The notes below the pieces were generated by a model. The model had not been told where the DNA came from and did no database searches. It worked only from the letters and a program-made list of their open reading frames with translations. Position numbers and translations under genes: made by a program. A stretch of DNA of 5,092 nucleotides from Pseudomonadota bacterium (GTDB lineage: Bacteria > Pseudomonadota > Alphaproteobacteria > Elsterales > Elsteraceae), in the NCBI GenBank assembly GCA_016195115.1, contig JACQAI010000081.1:1-5092 (forward strand), given 5' to 3'. Positions 1 to 5,092 of this stretch are shown here, in pieces; the first letter of the stretch is position 1, and each line of letters starts with the position of its first letter.

Positions 1-270
1 CCCAATACGCTCGCGCCCTTGATCGTACTGGCGACCGCCCAGCTCGGCTCGGCAATCCTGGTCGAGGCGTCGCTTTCCTTCCTGGGCCTCGGCATTCCCG
101 AGCCGCACCCCTCGTGGGGCCGCATGCTGTCGGAGTCGGCGGCGGAATACGTTCGCACCGCGCCGTGGCTGGTGATCTTCCCCGGTGTCGCGATCAGCCT
201 GGTGGTGTTCGGCACCAACCTGCTCGGCGACGCGCTGCGCGACCTGCTCGATCCGAGGCAGCGCAGCTGA
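1..270 (+). CDS. DppC/OppC-like ABC transporter permease, C-terminal part
   Basis: This is the last 89 residues of an inner-membrane permease of a dipeptide/oligopeptide-type (Dpp/Opp/nickel) ABC importer; the 5' end lies outside the window. The reading frame is open from base 1 and ends at TGA 268-270. The visible part contains the EAA-loop region that contacts the ATPases (EASLSFLGLGIPEPHPSWG), which is typical of DppC-type permeases. A hydrophobic last membrane segment follows (WLVIFPGVAISLVVFGTNLL), then the usual short cytoplasmic tail (LGDALRDLLDPR). The protein would form the membrane channel with a DppB-like partner, presumably encoded upstream. Its stop codon overlaps the start of the next gene by one base (TGATG), so the two are probably translationally coupled. 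The family is secure. The transported substrate cannot be read from this fragment. Confidence 0.93.
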   Translation, partial: PNTLAPLIVLATAQLGSAILVEASLSFLGLGIPEPHPSWGRMLSESAAEYVRTAPWLVIFPGVAISLVVFGTNLLGDALRDLLDPRQRS

Positions 271-1279
271 TGGATCATGCGTCGGTCGCGACCGCCGCGG
301 TGCTCGAGGTCGAGGACCTGCGCACGGTCTTCTTCACCCGCCAGGGCCTGGTCAAGGCGGTCGACGGCATTTCGTTCGCGCTCAAGCGCGGCGAGATCCT
401 GGCGATCGTCGGCGAGTCGGGCTGCGGCAAGAGCATGACGGCGCTGTCGATGATGCGCCTGGTGCCCAGCCCGCCCGGCCGCATCATCGCCGGCGCGGTG
501 CGGCTCGACGGCCGCGACCTGCTGCAGATCGACGAGGCCGAGATGCGCGCGCTGCGCGGCAACGCCATCTCGATGATCTTTCAGGAGCCGATGACCTCGC
601 TCAACCCGGTGTTCACCATCGGCGACCAGATCGCCGAGGCGTTCCGGCTGCACCAGGACCTGTCCGGCGCGGCGGCGCTCGACAAGGCGATCGACATGCT
701 GCGCCGGGTGCGCATCCCGGAGCCGGTGCGGCGCGCCCAGGAGTATCCGCATCAGATGTCCGGCGGCATGCGCCAGCGCGCCATGATCGCGATGGCGCTG
801 GCGTGCAATCCCAAGGTGCTGATCGCCGACGAGCCGACCACCGCGCTCGACGTGACGATCCAGGCCCAGATCCTCGATCTGATCCTCAAGCTGCAGGAGG
901 AGCTCGGCACCGCCATCGTGCTGATCACCCACGACCTCGGCGTGGTTGCCGAGACCGCCCACCGCGTGGTCGTGATGTACGCCGGGCGCAAGATCGAGGA
1001 GGCCGACGTCGAGGCCCTGTTCGAGACGCCGCTGCATCCCTACACCCAGGGGCTGCTCGCCTCGGTGCCGCAGCTCGGCCTGATCAACGACGCCGGACGC
1101 GCGCCCGAGCGCCTCAAGGAAATCCCCGGCCGCGTGCCGTCGCTGATCGACCTGCCGCCGGGCTGCAGCTTCGCGCCGCGCTGTCCGCTGGCCGACGAGC
1201 GCTGCCGCACCACCTATCCGCCCTACGAGCAGAAACGCCCGGGCCAGTGGGCAGCCTGCTGGCACGCCGGCCGAGCGGC

Positions 1280-1283
<4 letters not shown>
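270..1283 (+). CDS. DppD/OppD-like ABC transporter ATP-binding protein
   Basis: This 337-residue protein has the usual length for the first ATPase of a Dpp/Opp importer. It energises uptake at the cytoplasmic face as a heterodimer with the next gene product. Visible motifs in order are Walker A GESGCGKS (residues 48-55), Q-loop Q105 in FQEPMTSLNP, signature MSGGMRQR (163-170), Walker B VLIADE (183-188) with catalytic E188, D-loop TALD and switch H221. The C-terminal oligopeptide-transporter domain follows (LHPYTQGLL at about 255, PPGCSFAPRCP at about 297). It carries four cysteines (299, 305, 312, 330) in the spacing associated with a [4Fe-4S] cluster in characterised OppD/DppD proteins; a cluster here is inferred. 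ATG 270 was chosen because it overlaps the permease stop and leaves a normal short N-terminus. A GAGG at 255-258 may help initiation, but its 11-base spacing is long. The frame is also open upstream to 114, inside the permease gene, which is a shadow. Confidence 0.95.
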
Positions 1284-2257
<974 letters not shown>

Positions 2258-2294
2258 CGCGGCGGGGGGCGAAGCCCCCGCGAGCGCCAATAGC
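2258..2294. terminator. GC hairpin between convergent genes, possible bidirectional terminator
   Basis: The 37 bases between the convergent stop codons contain a perfect 6-bp stem, GGGGGC (2265-2270) and GCCCCC (2274-2279), with a 3-base GAA loop. It can be extended by CG/GC pairs if one G is bulged. Neither strand has a run of Ts after the stem, so it is not a canonical rho-independent terminator. Position and stem strength suggest it stops or slows transcription from both sides or protects the 3' ends. That role is inferred. Confidence 0.4.
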
Positions 2295-3386
2295 CTAACC
2301 GACGCGATATTTCTCGATCACGGCGGGATCGGGATCGCAGCCTAGCCCTGGGCCTTGCGGCACCGGCATGCGGCCGTCGACCGCGGTCGTGAGGCCGCCG
2401 AACGGGCACGCCGCCAGGTCCATGAACAGCCGCTCGACCAGGGTCTCCTGCGCCATCGCGGCGACGACGTGGACGCTCGCCAGCATGCCGGGGCCGAAAT
2501 AGGCCGAGTGCGGGATCGCGGTGACGCCGAACGCCTCGGCCAGCGCGATGATCTTGCGCTGCTCCGTGATGCCGCCGATTTTCGTGACACTCGGCTGCGC
2601 AATATCGAGCGCGCCGGCCGCGAACTGGTGGCGGAAGTCGTGCAGGCCGCCGGCGTTCTCGCCGGCCGCGATGCGCGTGCCGGTGCGCCGCACCGCCGCC
2701 AGGCTCTCGTGGTCCTCGGGCGGCCACACCGGCTCCTCGAGCCAGGTCAGGTCGAACGGCCGGAAGCGCTCGGCCATGTCGAGCGCCTGGCGCAAGGTCC
2801 AGGGACAGTTGACGTCGACCATCAGGGCGACCTCGGGCCCGATCGCCTGGCGGGCGGCGGCGACCTGCGGCACGTCGATCTCGTGCAGCTTGACGTGGCG
2901 GTAGCCGCGCTCGACCGCGCGTGCGGCGTTGCGCGCGACCAGCGCGGGCTCGCCGTAGCGCAGCAGGCTGGCGTAGGCCGGCAGCGTCGTCCGCGGCGCG
3001 CCGCCGAACAGGCGGTAGAGCGGCTGGCCGGCGGCCTTGCCGGCGATGTCCCACAGCGCGATGTCGACCCCCGACAGGCCGAACACGACCGGGCCGTTGC
3101 GCCCGAAATTGTGCAGCTTCTGCTGCAGCTCGCGGATCAGCACCGTGTGTTCGCGAGCGTCGCGGCCGATCAGCAGCGGCGCGATCAGCGCGTCGATGGT
3201 CGCCTTGGTGCCCGGCGTGACGCTGTGGCCGAACGCCTCGCCCCAGCCCGTGACGCCGGCGTCGGTCGCGAGGCGCACGAACAGGATGTCGACCGAGGTG
3301 CGCGGCCGCCCGGCGATCACCGCGCTGGGCGCGCCGCTGTCGAACGGGATGGTGATCAGGATGGTGTCGACCGCGGTGATCTTCAT
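2295..3386 (-). CDS. Enolase-superfamily enzyme (mandelate racemase/muconate lactonizing type), substrate unknown
   Basis: This 363-residue protein has the usual length of the family, whose members abstract the alpha-proton of a Mg2+-bound carboxylate for racemisation, dehydration or cycloisomerisation. The N-terminal capping domain covers about 1-130 (VTGWGEAFGH at 45-54, WDIAGKAAGQPLYRLFGG at 112-129). The barrel follows, with metal ligands D191 (MVDVN), E217 (WLEEP) and E243 (AAGEN), and H293 in IPHSAYFGPG. The spacings D191-E217-E243-266-293 equal those of mandelate racemase D195-E221-E247-D270-H297. Two catalytic positions differ: the second Lys of the K-x-K motif is His (K166-L-H168), and the Asp of the His-Asp dyad is Ser (S266 in QPSVTKIGG). 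A lysine, K269, lies just after it. The start ATG at 3386 has GAGGGG four bases upstream (3396-3391) and gives the family's normal N-terminus (MKITAVDTI). An upstream start at 3461 would add 25 unrelated residues. The gene runs convergent to the transporter operon, and a catabolic link to it is plausible but unproven. The specific reaction cannot be assigned. Confidence 0.9.
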   Translation of the reverse strand: MKITAVDTILITIPFDSGAPSAVIAGRPRTSVDILFVRLATDAGVTGWGEAFGHSVTPGTKATIDALIAPLLIGRDAREHTVLIRELQQKLHNFGRNGPVVFGLSGVDIALWDIAGKAAGQPLYRLFGGAPRTTLPAYASLLRYGEPALVARNAARAVERGYRHVKLHEIDVPQVAAARQAIGPEVALMVDVNCPWTLRQALDMAERFRPFDLTWLEEPVWPPEDHESLAAVRRTGTRIAAGENAGGLHDFRHQFAAGALDIAQPSVTKIGGITEQRKIIALAEAFGVTAIPHSAYFGPGMLASVHVVAAMAQETLVERLFMDLAACPFGGLTTAVDGRMPVPQGPGLGCDPDPAVIEKYRVG

Positions 3387-3578
3387 GGCGCCCCTCGCTT
3401 GGCTCGCCCGACATTGTCGCGGCTCCGTGGCCGCCGCGCAATTCGGGCGAAATCGTGGCACGGATTAATTCCGCGTCATGACAAAAGCTTAAGTGGTGAC
3501 GAGCGCGCGGCCCGATCATTTTCATCATGACGCAAGCAGAGGCTTGCCGATCAGAACAACCCCAAGAGGACATCGATC
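3387..3578. promoter_or_regulatory. Divergent intergenic region with 9-bp inverted repeat
   Basis: About 190 bases separate the divergent starts of the enolase-superfamily gene (minus) and the small exported-protein gene (plus), so both promoters should lie here. The centre (about 3463-3530) is clearly more AT-rich than the flanks, with GGATTAATTCC, ACAAAAGCTTAAG and CATTTTCATCATG stretches. GCGTCATGA (3473-3481) is repeated in inverted orientation as TCATGACGC (3525-3533), centre to centre 52 bases. It could be a pair of regulator half-sites, but no regulator gene is in the window. I could not identify a convincing -35/-10 pair on either strand; TTGTCA on the minus strand within this pocket is the nearest -35-like match and lacks a good -10. 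Confidence 0.4.
3564..3570 (+). promoter_or_regulatory. Ribosome binding site of the small exported-protein gene
   Basis: AAGAGGA lies eight bases before ATG 3579. It is a good Shine-Dalgarno match and fixes that start. It also argues against the longer overlapping frame that begins near 3527. Confidence 0.75.
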
Positions 3579-3965
3579 ATGAAACGGTTGCTTGCTTCGG
3601 TTGCGATTTCCGCTCTGGTCCTGTCGGGCGCGGCCTTTGCGGCCGACGCGCCGAGCGCGGTCCAGAAGGACCAGGCCCCGATGGCCACCACCACCAACAA
3701 AGCCGCCACGCCGGCGAAGCCGGGCGTCGCCGACAGCCAGGCCAAGAAGCCGGTGGCGACCAAGAAGGACAAGACCTCGCTGAACGCGCCGGCTGCGCCG
3801 CGCGCCCAGCTCGCCCAGGCGCCGGCCACCGCGACCCCGGCCAAGCCGGCGGTCGACGACAGCCACGCCAAGAAGCCGGCCGTGGTCAAGAAGTCGGACG
3901 GCAAGTCGGGCACCGAGTCGGCCCAGCCCTCGACCTCGACCACGACCAAGCCCGCGACCCGCTAA
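3579..3965 (+). CDS. Small exported Lys/Ala/Pro-rich protein with internal duplication, function unknown
   Basis: This 128-residue protein belongs to no family I recognise. The N-terminus is a classic Sec signal peptide: MKR, a hydrophobic core (LLASVAISALVLSGA) and an AFA cleavage site after residue 21, followed by AD. The predicted mature part (about 107 residues) is periplasmic or secreted. It consists mainly of Ala, Lys, Pro, Thr, Ser and Asp, has no Cys or aromatic residue, and carries 15 lysines against 8 acidic residues. It should be disordered and basic. Two copies of a roughly 25-residue unit occur at 43-67 and 85-110, each following the pattern ATPAKPxVxDSxAKKP, then a KK pair and a K-S/T end. 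The ATG is supported by AAGAGGA eight bases upstream. The gene stands alone, with a divergent neighbour upstream and a strong hairpin directly downstream. Lysine/alanine-rich exported proteins may bind polyanions, peptidoglycan or envelope surfaces, but nothing in the sequence decides this. Confidence 0.8.
   Translation: MKRLLASVAISALVLSGAAFAADAPSAVQKDQAPMATTTNKAATPAKPGVADSQAKKPVATKKDKTSLNAPAAPRAQLAQAPATATPAKPAVDDSHAKKPAVVKKSDGKSGTESAQPSTSTTTKPATR
3705..3908 (+). repeat. Two-copy in-frame repeat within the small exported-protein gene
   Basis: The segments 3705-3779 and 3831-3908 encode related units (residues 43-67 and 85-110) with a 42-codon offset at the start. Shared residues include TPAKP, V-x-DS, AKKP and a later KK. 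The nucleotide sequences are similar but diverged at many third positions, so this is an old duplication rather than a recent slippage event. The spacer between the copies (68-84) is Ala/Pro/Gln-rich and not repeated. Confidence 0.7.
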
Positions 3966-3986
3966 CCGCGACGCCTGGATCGACGG

Positions 3987-4015
3987 GAAGGGCGGCGCCC
4001 TCGGCGCCGCCCTTC
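3987..4015 (+). terminator. Strong 13-bp hairpin, probable terminator of the small exported-protein gene
   Basis: GAAGGGCGGCGCC (3987-3999) and GGCGCCGCCCTTC (4003-4015) are perfect inverted repeats with a CTC loop, 21 bases after the stop codon. The stem is long and very GC-rich. No clear T-run follows (GGCGTTCTGGG), so it deviates from the textbook intrinsic terminator, as is common in GC-rich bacteria. It separates this gene from the next transcription unit. Confidence 0.65.
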
Positions 4016-4045
4016 GGCGTTCTGGGCCGGTCGCCAACGAGCGCC

Positions 4046-4073
4046 TTGAACCGGCGGCACGACCCGTCATAGT
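4046..4073 (+). promoter_or_regulatory. Possible sigma-70-type promoter for the oxygenase-cupin unit
   Basis: TTGAAC (4046-4051) and CATAGT (4068-4073) are separated by 16 bases and sit between the upstream hairpin and the next gene. The -35 matches four to five consensus bases and the -10 four of six. Transcription would start near 4080, before ATG 4109 and after TTG 4073, which supports the ATG as the start. It is a plausible match found by eye in GC-rich sequence, with no independent support. Confidence 0.35.
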
Positions 4074-4108
4074 TGACCCCGGAATCGAACCAGGCGCCGA
4101 GAGCCGTC

Positions 4109-4963
4109 ATGTCGCATCAAACCGTCCGCGAGCCGTCGGCCGCCACGCGTCAGGCGCCGGCGGGCCGTTGGGTCGAAGCCCCGGTGACCTATCTCGCCGA
4201 CCTGTCGGTCAAGCCGGTGACCTACAACCCGCCGCAGGGCACCGGCGTGCCGCGCCGCGAGGGCAACTACGGCCGCTTCGCGGTGCGCATCCATGACGCC
4301 CGGCGGCGCGCGCTGTCGCTCGATCGCGAGGGCTTCATCCTGGTCGACCGCGACACCACGGTGCACGACTTCTACGACGAGGCCGAGCTCATTGCGGTCT
4401 ATTTCGGCGAGGTCGAGCAGCTCATCAAGGCGACCACCGGGGCTGCCAAGGTCGTGGTGTTCGATCACACCATCCGGGTCGCCGACCGCGCGGTCGAGCG
4501 CGGCCTGCGTGCGCCGGTACCGACGGTGCACAACGATTACACCGAGAAATCCGGACCGCAGCGCGTGCGCGACCTGCTGCCGGCCGCCGAGGCCGAGACA
4601 CGGCTGCAGCGGCGGTTCGCCGAGTACAATGTCTGGCGGCCGATCCGCGGCCCCGTGGGCATGTGGCCGCTCGGGCTGGTCGACTCGAGCAGCATCGCGC
4701 CGGCCGATCTGGCGATCTGCGATCTCGTCTACGAGGACCGCGTCGGCGAGATCTACCAGGGCGTGTTCAATCCCGCCCACCGCTGGTACTACGTGCCCGA
4801 GATGGCGCGCGGCGAGGCGATCGTGATCAAGTGCTACGACTCGATGAGGGACGGCCGGGCGCGGTTCTCGCTGCACGCCGCGTTCGAGGATCCGACCTCG
4901 GCACCCGACGCGCCGCCGCGCGAGAGCATCGAGGTCCGTGCCTTCGCCTTTTTCGACGTCTGA
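4109..4963 (+). CDS. CmcJ/NvfI-like non-heme Fe(II)/2-oxoglutarate-dependent oxygenase
   Basis: This 284-residue protein resembles the family that includes CmcJ (cephamycin 7-alpha-methoxylation), the fungal endoperoxide-forming NvfI and gibberellin GA4 desaturase-like enzymes. These cytoplasmic enzymes use Fe(II), O2 and 2-oxoglutarate. Family landmarks in order are FDHTIR (118-123), VHNDYTEKSGPQRVRDLLP (140-158), YNVWRPIRGPVGMWPLGL (173-190), YYVPEM (227-232), KCYDS (241-245), FSLHAAFEDP (253-262) and PRESIEVRAF (270-279). By analogy the iron ligands are H141, D143 and H256, and R271 or R277 would bind the 2-oxoglutarate carboxylate. ATG 4109 is preferred, with a weak GAGAG (4099-4103) upstream; TTG 4073 is an in-frame alternative 12 codons earlier without a ribosome binding site. 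The next gene begins 15 bases after its stop, so they are likely co-transcribed. The substrate is unknown. Bacterial members are often outside antibiotic clusters, and no biosynthetic cluster is visible here, so a catabolic or tailoring role is open. Confidence 0.85.
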   Translation: MSHQTVREPSAATRQAPAGRWVEAPVTYLADLSVKPVTYNPPQGTGVPRREGNYGRFAVRIHDARRRALSLDREGFILVDRDTTVHDFYDEAELIAVYFGEVEQLIKATTGAAKVVVFDHTIRVADRAVERGLRAPVPTVHNDYTEKSGPQRVRDLLPAAEAETRLQRRFAEYNVWRPIRGPVGMWPLGLVDSSSIAPADLAICDLVYEDRVGEIYQGVFNPAHRWYYVPEMARGEAIVIKCYDSMRDGRARFSLHAAFEDPTSAPDAPPRESIEVRAFAFFDV

Positions 4964-4968
4964 GCAGC

Positions 4969-4972
4969 GAGG
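4969..4972 (+). promoter_or_regulatory. Ribosome binding site of the terminal partial gene
   Basis: GAGG lies six bases before ATG 4979 in the short gap after the oxygenase stop. It supports both the start choice and separate initiation within the same transcript. Confidence 0.6.
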
Positions 4973-4978
4973 TCAGCG

Positions 4979-5092
4979 ATGCAGGTCTTCAGCCTCAAGG
5001 CCGAGCAGGCATTCGATGCCAAGAAGCACGTCGAGAAGATCCTCGGCGTCGTCGGCGAGGGCGACGTCACGGTGGCGTGCTGGGAGCCCGGC
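4979..5092 (+). CDS. N-terminal fragment of a probable small cupin-domain protein
   Basis: The first 38 codons are present and the frame runs off the window end. The start ATG has a GAGG six bases upstream and lies 15 bases after the oxygenase stop, which indicates an operon. The fragment begins MQVFSLKAEQAF and ends VTVACWEPG. A short beta-rich lead followed by a V-x-x-x-W-x-P-G strand-turn is what usually precedes the metal-binding G-x5-H-x-H motif of single-domain cupins. That motif itself would be beyond the window, so the cupin call rests on resemblance only. If correct, the protein would be a small metal-dependent enzyme or sensor paired with the upstream oxygenase. The frame and start are much more certain than the family. 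Confidence 0.55.
   Translation, partial: MQVFSLKAEQAFDAKKHVEKILGVVGEGDVTVACWEPG

Noticed and set aside
3387..3461. An N-terminal extension of the enolase-superfamily protein from a start at 3461
   Set aside because: The extra 25 residues do not resemble the family, whereas ATG 3386 has GAGGGG at good spacing and gives the standard N-terminus.
2355..3530. A 391-codon plus-strand frame antisense to the enolase-superfamily gene
   Set aside because: Its translation has no recognisable motif and is rich in Arg/Ala/Asp/Gly, as expected opposite a GC-rich gene. The minus strand shows clear family motifs and a good ribosome binding site.
3705..3908. The repeat region as a CRISPR or mobile-element signature
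   Set aside because: There are only two diverged, in-frame copies, with no spacer regularity, terminal inverted repeats or target duplication. It is a coding duplication.
3525..4072. Open frames on both strands overlapping the small exported-protein gene (181 codons each)
   Set aside because: The in-phase signal peptide, ribosome binding site and repeat structure all favour the 3579-3965 frame. The others read as Arg/Gly-rich shadows.
4067..4876. A 269-codon minus-strand frame opposite the oxygenase
   Set aside because: It has no recognisable motifs, and the plus strand encodes a full set of oxygenase family landmarks.

Overview
The window is very GC-rich, with strong third-position G/C preference, densely packed genes and overlapping start/stop codons. 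Together with the gene families present, this suggests a soil or environmental Alphaproteobacterium (Rhodospirillales/Hyphomicrobiales-like). The lineage is an inference from style; there is no rRNA or other marker here.

Layout. (1) Positions 1-2257, plus strand, hold the downstream end of a dipeptide/oligopeptide-type (Dpp/Opp) ABC importer operon: the C-terminus of a DppC-like permease, then a DppD-like and a DppF-like ATPase. The three genes are joined by 1-base and 4-base stop/start overlaps, so they are almost certainly one translationally coupled transcript. The binding protein and the DppB-like permease are not in the window and probably lie upstream. (2) Converging on this operon from the minus strand (3386-2295) is an enolase-superfamily enzyme of the mandelate racemase/muconate lactonizing type. 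Only 37 bases containing a GC hairpin separate the two stop codons. (3) A divergent intergenic region of about 190 bases separates the enolase gene from a small plus-strand gene (3579-3965). That gene encodes an exported, disordered Lys/Ala/Pro-rich protein with an internal duplication, and it is followed by a strong hairpin. (4) A second plus-strand unit starts after a possible promoter: a CmcJ/NvfI-like non-heme Fe(II)/2-oxoglutarate oxygenase (4109-4963) and, 15 bases later, the start of another gene that resembles a small cupin and is cut by the window end.

How the genes may work together. A Dpp/Opp-type importer beside an enolase-superfamily enzyme is a common catabolic pairing, in which the transporter brings in a carboxylate, peptide-like or sugar-acid substrate and the enzyme epimerises or dehydrates it. 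Here the two are convergent rather than co-transcribed, so the link is only suggestive. The oxygenase and putative cupin form a separate small oxidative operon with no visible tie to the transporter. I see no mobile element, CRISPR array, tRNA, rRNA or defence system. The most interesting points are the altered active-site residues of the enolase-superfamily protein, the oxygenase-cupin pair, the duplicated lysine-rich exported protein, and a substitution in the D-loop of the DppF-like ATPase.
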